Positions 5,662-12,446 of a stretch of DNA of 12,446 nucleotides are shown piece after piece. The stretch's first letter is position 1, and the number at the start of each line of letters is the position of its first letter. The stretch is taken from the NCBI GenBank assembly GCA_017620795.1, contig JAGAUM010000203.1, positions 1 to 12,446 on the forward strand, read 5' to 3'. A program made the position numbers and the translations under genes. This DNA comes from Clostridia bacterium. Lineage in GTDB: Bacteria > Bacillota > Clostridia > RGIG8785. The notes below the pieces were generated by a model. It worked only from the letters and a program-made list of their open reading frames with translations. It did not search any database and was not told the origin of the DNA.

Positions 5662-7587
5662 TTAGGCTTGTTCGCGAGTGAAGTTCAAAAGACCGCCTGC
5701 CAACAGAATCTTGCGTTGGCGTGCCGACAGGGTCAAGGTCACGGGAATGGTCTTGCCAGTGGTCTTGTTCTCCACCACGATGGGCAGGTCATTTGCCACG
5801 CAGTTGCGGATGTCGGGCAGAACCAGCTCGTCCCCTTGGGAGATGGCGTCATAGTCCGCCTCGTTGGCAAAGGTCAAGGGCAGGATGCCCGAGTTCATTA
5901 AGTTGGCGGCATGGATGCGGGCAAAGGATTTTGCCACAACGGCACGGATGCCCAAATACAAGGGAACCAGTGCAGCATGCTCACGGGAAGAGCCTTGACC
6001 GTAGTTGGATCCGCCGATGATGAATCCGCCACCCTCTTTTTTCGCGCGGGCAGGGAATTCGGGGTCGCAGGGGACCAGGCAATAATCAGACAGATAGGGG
6101 ATGTTGGAACGGTAAGGCAACAGTTTTGCGTTAGAGGGCATGATGTGGTCGGTGGTGATGTTGTCCACCACTTTAATCAGCGCCTTGCCCGAAACCGTTT
6201 CGTCCAGCGCATGGTTGATGGGGAAGGGCTGGATGTTGGGGCCACGGACCACTTCAACATCGGAGCTCTTTTCCGCAGGAGCCAGTACCAGGTTATCGTT
6301 AATCAGGAAGTGCTCGGGTTGTGCAACGACGGGGGCTTCACCACAGGTAGACGGGTCGGTTAAGTAGCCGGTCAATGCGGAAACCGCCGCAGTTTCGGGG
6401 CTGACCAAATAAACCTGGGCGGAAGCAGTACCGCTTCTGCCTTCAAAGTTACGGTTGAAGGTACGCAAGGAAATGGCGTTGGTGCGGGGTGCCTGACCCA
6501 TACCGATACAAGGACCGCAAGCGGATTCCAAGATTCGCGCACCAGCGGCAACCAGGTCTGCCAAAGCGCCGTTCTGCGCCAACATGGTCAGTACCTGCTT
6601 GGAGCCAGGGGCAATGACCAAGGAAACATGGGGGCAAACAGTCTTACCCTTTAAGATTTGAGCAACCTTCATCAAGTCCATATAGGAGGAGTTGGTGCAG
6701 CTGCCGATAGCGACTTGGTCTACTTTAATCTTGCCGATATTGGCAACGGTGTCCACGCGGTCAGGGCTATGGGGTTGTGCAGCCAGAGGAGTCAGCGCGG
6801 ACAGGTCGATGGTGACCGTCTCGGCATACTCTGCATCCGCATCAGCGCAAAGAGGCATGTAAGCTTCTTCACGGCCTTGGGCTTTTAAGAAGCCGTGGGT
6901 AACTTCGTCCGACGGGAAGATGGACGTGGTAGCGCCCAGCTCTGCACCCATGTTGGTGATGGTGGCACGCTCGGGCACGGTCAAGGTCTTGACACCCTCG
7001 CCCGTATACTCGATAATCTTGCCGACGCCACCCTTAACGGTGAGCAGGCGCAAAACTTCCAAGATAATATCCTTGGCGGCAACCCACGGACGGAGCTTGC
7101 CAACCAGCTCTACTTTTACAATTTTCGGCATGGTGATATAATACGCACCACCACCCATGGCAACAGCGACGTCCAGTCCGCCTGCGCCGATGGCGAGCAT
7201 GCCGATGCCGCCACCCGTGGGGGTGTGGCTGTCCGAACCCAAAAGCGTCTTTCCGGGAACGCCGAACCGCTCTAACTGAACCTGATGGCAGATGCCATTA
7301 CCCGGCTTGGAGAAGTAAACACCGTGCTTTTGTGCGACGGTCTGAATAAACATATGGTCGTCGGCATTTTCAAACCCCGACTGGATGGTGTTATGGTCGA
7401 TATAAGCAACCGAACGCTCGGTACGAACGCGGTCGATGCCCATTGCTTCGAATTGCAGATACGCCATGGTGCCTGTGGAGTCCTGGGTCAAGGTCTGGTC
7501 AATCTTGATGGCGATATCCTGACCTGCAACCATTTCTCCTTCTACTAAGTGTGCTTTGATAATCTTTTCTGCTAATGTGAGTCCCAA
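5662..7587 (-). CDS. acn: Aconitate hydratase
   Basis: Isomerises citrate to isocitrate via cis-aconitate using a [4Fe-4S] cluster, in the cytoplasm. The 641-aa length fits the compact, mitochondrial-type aconitase. Cluster ligands are visible as C297 (GSCTN) and C357/C360 (ACGPCIGMG). Other landmarks are TQDSTG near the N-terminus, GSDSHTPTGGG, and the C-terminal swivel domain with GGSNYGQGSSREHAAL and SFARIHAANLMNSGILPL. Translation most likely starts at TTG (7587): a TGA stop in the same frame lies six bases upstream, AGGAAGGG is 9 nt before it, and MGLTLAEKII is the usual family beginning. First gene of the acn-icd-rex operon, feeding its product to the next enzyme. The promoter is at 7625-7653. 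Confidence 0.95.
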   Translation of the reverse strand: MGLTLAEKIIKAHLVEGEMVAGQDIAIKIDQTLTQDSTGTMAYLQFEAMGIDRVRTERSVAYIDHNTIQSGFENADDHMFIQTVAQKHGVYFSKPGNGICHQVQLERFGVPGKTLLGSDSHTPTGGGIGMLAIGAGGLDVAVAMGGGAYYITMPKIVKVELVGKLRPWVAAKDIILEVLRLLTVKGGVGKIIEYTGEGVKTLTVPERATITNMGAELGATTSIFPSDEVTHGFLKAQGREEAYMPLCADADAEYAETVTIDLSALTPLAAQPHSPDRVDTVANIGKIKVDQVAIGSCTNSSYMDLMKVAQILKGKTVCPHVSLVIAPGSKQVLTMLAQNGALADLVAAGARILESACGPCIGMGQAPRTNAISLRTFNRNFEGRSGTASAQVYLVSPETAAVSALTGYLTDPSTCGEAPVVAQPEHFLINDNLVLAPAEKSSDVEVVRGPNIQPFPINHALDETVSGKALIKVVDNITTDHIMPSNAKLLPYRSNIPYLSDYCLVPCDPEFPARAKKEGGGFIIGGSNYGQGSSREHAALVPLYLGIRAVVAKSFARIHAANLMNSGILPLTFANEADYDAISQGDELVLPDIRNCVANDLPIVVENKTTGKTIPVTLTLSARQRKILLAGGLLNFTREQA

Positions 7588-7624
7588 AGTTCATCGCCCT
7601 TCCTGAGATTTTCTCTATCTTATT

Positions 7625-7653
7625 ATTTTAATATGAAGAAAGCCATTTGTCAA
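7625..7653 (-). promoter_or_regulatory. SigA-type promoter of the acn-icd-rex operon
   Basis: On the minus strand a perfect TTGACA (7653-7648), a 17-bp spacer and TAAAAT (7630-7625) predict a start near 7618 and a leader of about 30 nt. It is divergent from the SLH gene at 7782. I see no good two-sided Rex operator over it. Confidence 0.78.
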
Positions 7654-7717
7654 GTAAACATGAAAAAAGGAACCATATTTTAACATTGGGCTCATTTCAT
7701 AAGTTTTTGGTCTTTTT

Positions 7718-7746
7718 TTGCAAATACATTTGTCGGAAGATATGCT
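7718..7746 (+). promoter_or_regulatory. Probable promoter of the first SLH beta-helix gene
   Basis: TTGCAA (7718-7723), a 17-bp spacer and TATGCT (7741-7746) match the SigA consensus 4 of 6 at each box. This is a weak promoter, predicting a start near 7753 and a leader of about 30 nt. Confidence 0.45.
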
Positions 7747-7754
7747 AAAATAAA

Positions 7755-7771
7755 TGTAACAAAATTGTAAG
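7755..7771 (+). promoter_or_regulatory. WalR(YycF)-like box in the leader of the first SLH beta-helix gene
   Basis: TGTAAC-N5-TGTAAG matches TGTWAH-N5-TGTWAH except for the last base. It differs by one base over 16 from the box at 3779-3795. It lies just downstream of the predicted start of transcription and runs directly into the GAGGTGG ribosome binding site. A bound regulator would therefore be expected to repress here, in contrast to the upstream placement at the S-layer gene. Confidence 0.45.
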
Positions 7772-7781
7772 AGGTGGCATC

Positions 7782-10460
7782 ATGAAAAAAGTACTTTGTT
7801 TGTGTCTGGTATTGGCAATGGTTCTTTCTTGTCTGTCCTTTTCGGGCGGCGCAGGGGCGATTTGCTATTCTATTGAAGAAGCCTCCGCTGAGTGGACCTT
7901 TTCTTCCGTAGAGGGGACAACCTTTGTTCCGACGGTGGAAAAGACGGCAACAGCAGTCTTTACTGCGCCCGGCAACGGCACGGTGACCATTCCCGAAACG
8001 GCCGTTTCGGCAGTGGGGAATGACGGTGCGCGGGTACGTATCTTAAAAGGAAGTAACGAAGTCCTTTCTTATCTGGATGTTCAAGGCAAAACATCGGTTC
8101 CTGCCCTTACGTTGCATGTGACCGCAGGGGAGACGGTCACCTTTGAAGCAGACGCCCGCGCCATGGACGAAGATCGGGGTTCTTGGGCAGTATCCCTTTC
8201 TTATGTAGGTGGTATTGCCGAAGCGGAAGCCTTGGTCAATTTCATCGACTTAAACAATCACTGGGCGAAGTCCTATGTGGTTCCGTTGGCGGAAGAAGGC
8301 ATTATTAAGGGAAAGACCGCCAACCGTTTTGACCCCGACGGACAGATTACAAGAGCTGAGTTTTTGACCCTGGCTTTGAAGGTTGCCAACCTACCTACTG
8401 AGATTTATCTTCCTTCTTATGCAGACGTCACCGAAACCCAGTGGTTTGCCAAAGTGGCACACACGGCGCAAAAAGCTGACATTTTGGCTCCCGAAATGGT
8501 GGTTAACAACCAATTACTTCCTGACGCACCCATCCTGCGCGAAGAGATGACTGCAGTCATCATGCGCCTGATTGCCGTGATGCGTGGCACCACCGTGGAC
8601 CCTGCCCACTCTTTCACCGATGGCGCAACCTTTGCACCTTGGGCAAATGATTATATTGGTAAAGCCGCTAAACTGGGCATCGTTACGGGCAATCCCGACG
8701 GAAGCTTTAATGCAAAAGGCTCTGCCACCCGTGGGGAAGCGGCGGTCATGTTCTCTCGTTTGAAGAAATTTTTAGCAGATACCCCCATCTATACTCCTGC
8801 AGGGGAATATTCCCCCGTCTATGACGCTATCGTTTACGAAAATATTGACTTGCACAAGATGATTAACGATGCCTATGCCGCAGGGCAGAAGGAAATTACC
8901 ATTGCCCCCGGTGCGTATCGCATCAAGTCCTCTCCCAAAGGCGGACATATCCGTTTGGAAGGCGCCAAAGACTTTACCATCAACGGCGAAGGGGTCACCC
9001 TGCTCCTGCAAACAGGTTCCACTTCCGCATTCAACCTAGTTAATTGCGAAAACGTCCGCATCAACGGCTTTAATGTGGATTGGGAAAAGGGGATGCTCTT
9101 CCAGGGTCAGATTTACAATTTCGACCCCGACGGCTATTACTTCGACTTTACCATCGAACCGGGCTATCCCAGCGACTTGAAGAAGTTAAGCGCGTCCATG
9201 ATGGGCTCTTTCTATGACCGTGACACCCACGAACTGGTCATCGGCACCGAAACTTTTAACTTAAGACCGACCCAGATAGACCAGCTGGGCCCCAACACCT
9301 ATCGTTTGAATGCAAAATCCATTGCAGGTCAAAAAGAACTGAAGGTTGGCGACTACCTCTGCGCCCGTGCCTATGCCAACGCGTCAACCGTACACCTGTA
9401 TCGTAGTAAAAACTGTGCTGTTGTAGGCATGAACATCTGGGGCGGTCTCTGTTCCTTGACCGACACCTTTGGTGAGGGAGGAACCTTATACCAAGACATT
9501 AAAAACGTCTGCGGCCCTACGCCTTTGGGCGCCATCTCCCCCAGAATGGTTTCCACCCAGGGCGACGGCGTACACTGCACCGCGCTCCGCAAGGGTCCGA
9601 AAATCATCAACTGTGTCTTTGAAAATCAGTTGGACGACGGCACCAACATCCATGGTTCTTTTGGCAAGGTCTATGAAGTCAAAGGTGACACGATAGTTGT
9701 CGGCCTGCATAGCAAACATACCCTCTATTGGCAAGGCGACGATATCCGCTTCTATAACCCCACCACCGAAGAAAATACCCAAGCTTTTGTCAAAGAGGCC
9801 AAGGCTTTGGAGGGCTATACTCCTTCCGTCAACTTAAACGAAGACGTGGGCTCGGTCAGCTTCGTTGCTGAAAAGTACTTTGAAGTCACCTTGGAAAAGG
9901 GCGAAAAGAACTACAAGGTAGGCGACTGGGTCATCAACCGTGACTGGACCTCCAGCGACTTTGAGATTCGGGACTGTGTTTTCAGAAACTCCCGTTCCCG
10001 TTCACTTTTGGTGAAATCCAGCAATGGCGTAATTGAAAACTGCGACATCTCTTTAGGCGCCATGTACGGACTCTGGATTGCGCCGGAGTTTGACTGGACC
10101 GAATCGGGCTACTCCGAGAATGTAGTTGTCCGCAACTGTACTTTCTACAAAAACGGTTGGGTACAGGTGGGACACTCAGGCGGTCTTACCGTCAGCGGTG
10201 GCGAGGGTATCGGTCAGGATCACCATAACGTCACCATTGAAAACTGCACCTTCTATGACAACTACAATTTAGACCTGCATATGAGTGAGGGTACCGATTT
10301 TGTCATCCGCAACAACACCTTTAAAAACAGTACCCAAAACGCGTCGGTCTGCATCAGCCTGGACAACGCCACCAACGTCACTCTTTCGGGCAACACCTTT
10401 GGCGAAGGTCGCACCAACGTCAAAGCGTCCGACAGTGTTTCCAATTTAAAAGAACTCTAA
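7782..10460 (+). CDS. SLH-anchored right-handed beta-helix protein, GH110-like (alpha-1,3-galactosidase type)
   Basis: Predicted cell-surface glycan-active enzyme of 892 aa. A signal peptide (1-26, cleavage after GAGA) is followed by a beta-rich domain at about 30-150 (TAVFTAPGNGTVTIPE through SWAVSLSYVGG) resembling small carbohydrate-binding sandwiches. Three SLH repeats come next, at about 155-200 (IDLNNHW, TRAE), 215-270 (REE) and 277-333 (TRGE). From about 345 a parallel beta-helix begins, with many N-G/N-C turns such as FTINGEGVTLL, VRINGFNV, IENCDIS and VRNCTF. QGDGVHC (D595) and QLDDGTNIHG (D618, D619) reproduce the 23-residue spacing that I recall for the catalytic aspartates of GH110 enzymes. 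GH110 removes terminal alpha-1,3-galactose, as in blood-group B glycans. The class is likely; the substrate is not proven. It has its own terminator and is followed by a paralogue. Start: ATG with GAGGTGG 4 nt upstream. Confidence 0.82.
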   Translation: MKKVLCLCLVLAMVLSCLSFSGGAGAICYSIEEASAEWTFSSVEGTTFVPTVEKTATAVFTAPGNGTVTIPETAVSAVGNDGARVRILKGSNEVLSYLDVQGKTSVPALTLHVTAGETVTFEADARAMDEDRGSWAVSLSYVGGIAEAEALVNFIDLNNHWAKSYVVPLAEEGIIKGKTANRFDPDGQITRAEFLTLALKVANLPTEIYLPSYADVTETQWFAKVAHTAQKADILAPEMVVNNQLLPDAPILREEMTAVIMRLIAVMRGTTVDPAHSFTDGATFAPWANDYIGKAAKLGIVTGNPDGSFNAKGSATRGEAAVMFSRLKKFLADTPIYTPAGEYSPVYDAIVYENIDLHKMINDAYAAGQKEITIAPGAYRIKSSPKGGHIRLEGAKDFTINGEGVTLLLQTGSTSAFNLVNCENVRINGFNVDWEKGMLFQGQIYNFDPDGYYFDFTIEPGYPSDLKKLSASMMGSFYDRDTHELVIGTETFNLRPTQIDQLGPNTYRLNAKSIAGQKELKVGDYLCARAYANASTVHLYRSKNCAVVGMNIWGGLCSLTDTFGEGGTLYQDIKNVCGPTPLGAISPRMVSTQGDGVHCTALRKGPKIINCVFENQLDDGTNIHGSFGKVYEVKGDTIVVGLHSKHTLYWQGDDIRFYNPTTEENTQAFVKEAKALEGYTPSVNLNEDVGSVSFVAEKYFEVTLEKGEKNYKVGDWVINRDWTSSDFEIRDCVFRNSRSRSLLVKSSNGVIENCDISLGAMYGLWIAPEFDWTESGYSENVVVRNCTFYKNGWVQVGHSGGLTVSGGEGIGQDHHNVTIENCTFYDNYNLDLHMSEGTDFVIRNNTFKNSTQNASVCISLDNATNVTLSGNTFGEGRTNVKASDSVSNLKEL

Positions 10461-10483
10461 AAAAAGCCCTTCGGGGCTTTTTT
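10460..10483 (+). terminator. Rho-independent terminator of the first SLH beta-helix gene
   Basis: AAAAAAGCCC, a TTCG tetraloop and GGGCTTTTTT form a 10-bp hairpin ending in a T-run directly after the TAA stop. C(UUCG)G is an exceptionally stable loop. It separates the two tandem paralogues into distinct transcripts. Confidence 0.92.
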
Positions 10484-10489
10484 AGTCAA

Positions 10490-10522
10490 GATTGTGTAAA
10501 TTTTATCCATGATTGTGTAAAT
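10490..10522 (+). promoter_or_regulatory. Direct repeat operator upstream of the second SLH beta-helix gene
   Basis: GATTGTGTAAAT occurs twice (10490-10501 and 10511-10522), exactly 21 bp apart, or two helical turns. Each copy contains TGTAAA, a valid WalR half-site. The second copy overlaps the place of the -35 box, which is otherwise not recognisable. This arrangement suggests an activator-dependent promoter. Confidence 0.5.
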
Positions 10523-10542
10523 CCTTTAAGCATTTTCCTTGT

Positions 10543-10548
10543 TATAAT
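10543..10548 (+). promoter_or_regulatory. -10 element of the second SLH beta-helix gene
   Basis: A perfect TATAAT lies 27 bp before the ATG at 10576. No TTGACA-like box is found 16-18 bp upstream; the repeat GATTGTGTAAAT ends there instead. The GGAGGTG at 10564-10570 is the ribosome binding site. Confidence 0.6.
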
Positions 10549-10575
10549 AAAAGTAATAAAGACGGAGGTGCAAAA

Positions 10576-12446
10576 ATGAAAAAAGTTTTATGTGTGTGTT
10601 TAACAATGATGTTACTCCTCTCCTGCCTGCCCATGACCGGTGGCGCAGGGGCAATTCTCTACACCCCCGAGGACGGCGCTTGCTGGACTTTAAACGGGGT
10701 TGACGGCAACCTGTTTGCAGGCGATGCCACGGCAGTCTTTACCGCCCCTGGTAACGGAAGCGTGCAAATCCCCGAAACGGTTGTTTCCGCTTTGGGCGGA
10801 GATGGTGTTCGCGTCCGCATCTTAAAGGAAAAGGCGGAAGTGGTTTCTTACATCGATATTGCCGACGGTGAAAGCATCACCATCCCTGCTTTATCTTTGA
10901 CGGTTGCCGAAGGCGACACCATCACCTTTGAAACCGATGACCGTGCTATCGCCGGGGACAAGGCAGAGTGGGATATTGCCCTTGCTTATACAGGCGGCAT
11001 TGCCGATGCAGAAGCGTTGGTCAACTTCATCGACTTAAATAACCACTGGGCGAAATCCTATGTACTTCCCTTGGCAGAAGAAGGCATCATCAAAGGTAAA
11101 ACCGCCAACACCTTCGACCCCGACGGGCAGATTACCCGTGCAGAGTTCTTGACCTTGGCATTAAAGGTTGCCAACCTGCCCACCGAAATCTATAAAGCAT
11201 CCTATGCGGATGTCACCGAGAGCCAGTGGTTTGCTAAAGTAGCGCACACGGCGCATAAAGCAGACATCTTAGACCCCAACATGGTGGTCAATAACCAATT
11301 ACTGCCCGACGCGCCCATCCTGCGCGAAGAAATGACCGCAGTCATCATGCGCTTGGTTGCTGTAATGCGTGGTACCGCTGTGGACCCTGCCCATTCCTTT
11401 ACCGATGCTGCAACCTTTGCGCCTTGGGCAAACGATTACATCGGCAAAGCCGCTAAACTGGGCATCGTCACAGGCAATCCCGACGGAAGCTTTAATGCTA
11501 AAGGCTCTGCCACCCGTGGGGAAGCGGCGGTCATGTTCTCTCGGTTAAAGAAGTTCTTGGCAGACACCCCGTTGTTTACCCCTGCGGGCGAGTACTCACC
11601 CGTTTATGACGCCATCGTTTACGAGGGTGTTGACCTGCATAAAATGATTAACGATGCCTATGCCGCAGGCCAGAAAGAAATTACCATTGCTCCCGGCGCG
11701 TACCGCATCAAGACCCAGCCGAAAAACGGACACATCCGTCTTTTGAACATGAAAGACTTTACCATTAACGGTGAGGGCGTTACCTTGCTGCTGCAGACCT
11801 ATACTGCCGTTGGCATCGTGATGCAGAACTGTGAAAATGTAACCATCAACGGCTTTAACATTGACTGGGAAAAGGGCACCATCGCCCAAGGTCAGGTCTA
11901 TAATATCGACCCTGACGGCTACTACCTGGACATTGCCGTTGAACCGGGCTATCCCAATGATTTCCACGGCGGTAAGATGTACGCAGACGGCATGTCCTAC
12001 ACCTATTATGACGGAGACACCTTCAACCAACTGCCTGTAAACGGCGGACTGATCCGACCCTTGGCACAGATGGAACAGTTAGGCCCCAACACCTATCGTA
12101 TCAACGGCAAGCGTCTTGCAGGTGAAGCAGGCATCAAGGTAGGCGACTGGTTCGCCGCCCGTGCCTATAAGACCACTGCCGCAACGTCCTTGTTCAACTG
12201 CAAAAACTGCCACTTCAACGGACTTCGGGTCTGGAGTGCACTGTCCACCTTGAACGATTCTTACGGCGAGGGCGGTTCTTCCTACCACGATGTTCACTTA
12301 GAGCGCGGTCCCATGCCTTTGGGCGCCATCTCCCCCCGAATGGTCTCCACCCAAGGGGACGGCATTCACTGCACCGCCTTGCGTAAGGGGCCGCAGGTTA
12401 CCAACTCCTCCTTCTCTCATCAGTTGGATGACGGTACCAACATCCA
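10576..12446 (+). CDS. Second SLH-anchored GH110-like beta-helix protein (3' end outside the window)
   Basis: Tandem paralogue of the gene at 7782, open to the window edge (623 codons seen). It begins MKKVLCVCLTMMLLLSCLPM with cleavage expected after GAGA. The same beta-rich domain (TAVFTAPGNGSVQIPE) is followed by three SLH repeats from IDLNNHWAKSY to about residue 330 and the beta-helix start at SPVYDAIVYE. QGDGIHC (D595) and QLDDGTNIH (D618, D619) keep the candidate catalytic aspartates at the same residue numbers as in the first copy. The SLH block is nearly identical even at DNA level, whereas the segment at about 461-500 is quite different from the copy and three residues longer. This points to a conserved anchor with a changed binding cleft. 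ATG with GGAGG 7 nt upstream. GH110-like function is inferred from the motif, not proven. Confidence 0.85.
   Translation, partial: MKKVLCVCLTMMLLLSCLPMTGGAGAILYTPEDGACWTLNGVDGNLFAGDATAVFTAPGNGSVQIPETVVSALGGDGVRVRILKEKAEVVSYIDIADGESITIPALSLTVAEGDTITFETDDRAIAGDKAEWDIALAYTGGIADAEALVNFIDLNNHWAKSYVLPLAEEGIIKGKTANTFDPDGQITRAEFLTLALKVANLPTEIYKASYADVTESQWFAKVAHTAHKADILDPNMVVNNQLLPDAPILREEMTAVIMRLVAVMRGTAVDPAHSFTDAATFAPWANDYIGKAAKLGIVTGNPDGSFNAKGSATRGEAAVMFSRLKKFLADTPLFTPAGEYSPVYDAIVYEGVDLHKMINDAYAAGQKEITIAPGAYRIKTQPKNGHIRLLNMKDFTINGEGVTLLLQTYTAVGIVMQNCENVTINGFNIDWEKGTIAQGQVYNIDPDGYYLDIAVEPGYPNDFHGGKMYADGMSYTYYDGDTFNQLPVNGGLIRPLAQMEQLGPNTYRINGKRLAGEAGIKVGDWFAARAYKTTAATSLFNCKNCHFNGLRVWSALSTLNDSYGEGGSSYHDVHLERGPMPLGAISPRMVSTQGDGIHCTALRKGPQVTNSSFSHQLDDGTNI

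Noticed and set aside
5620..7548. Plus-strand frames opposite aconitase and isocitrate dehydrogenase
   Set aside because: The minus-strand proteins are unambiguous full-length enzymes, and the opposite frames have no family features.
7646..7663. Possible Rex operator TTGTCAAGTAAACATGAA over the acn promoter
   Set aside because: The left half resembles TTGTNAA but the right half does not match TTNACAA; most of the similarity is the -35 box itself.
7824..7836. Lipobox-like VLSC in the signal peptide of the SLH beta-helix proteins
   Set aside because: The -2 Leu does not fit the lipobox well, and both copies have a good signal peptidase I site at GAGA. SLH repeats already explain anchoring.
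11596..12297. Minus-strand frames at 11596-12030 and 12079-12297
   Set aside because: They lie opposite the second SLH beta-helix gene, whose plus-strand frame is open for 623 codons and matches its paralogue throughout.

Overview
The window looks like a chromosomal segment from a Gram-positive anaerobe of the Clostridia, possibly a gut or mucosal member. The evidence is a Rex redox repressor, SLH-anchored surface proteins, AGGAGG-type ribosome binding sites and SigA-type promoters with 17-bp spacers. GC content appears to be near 50%. There is no stretch of more than 300 bases without a gene, and I saw no tRNA, rRNA, CRISPR array or insertion sequence.

Layout. The left two thirds (1-7587) is all on the minus strand. 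Reading in the direction of transcription from right to left, there is an aconitase - isocitrate dehydrogenase - rex operon (7587 to 3822). Next comes a large SLH-domain S-layer-type protein (3612 to 940) with its own strong promoter, a structured 116-nt leader and a strong terminator. Last is a PHP-domain phosphoesterase (from 796 leftward) whose reading frame breaks about 80 bases from the window edge, although its continuation is still readable. The right third (7782-12446) is on the plus strand and carries two tandem paralogous genes. Each encodes a signal peptide, a small beta-rich domain, three SLH repeats and a large right-handed beta-helix with a GH110-like (alpha-1,3-galactosidase) active-site pattern. 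The second gene is cut by the window end.

How it fits together. Aconitase and isocitrate dehydrogenase make the oxidative branch that turns citrate into 2-oxoglutarate and reduced cofactor. Rex senses NADH/NAD+ and is the last gene of the same operon. The three SLH proteins are cell-surface proteins: one probable bulk S-layer protein and two surface-attached glycan-active enzymes. The regulatory regions of all three carry direct repeats of TGTAAN. Two have the 11-bp period of the WalR (YycF) cell-wall response-regulator consensus and the third has a 21-bp period. This suggests shared cell-envelope control and is the most interesting regulatory signal here. The most interesting protein-level signal is the tandem pair of SLH-displayed GH110-like enzymes, whose three candidate catalytic aspartates fall at identical residue numbers. 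The most interesting RNA-level signal is the S-layer leader, where two 8-bp helices are interleaved as a pseudoknot or a switch.
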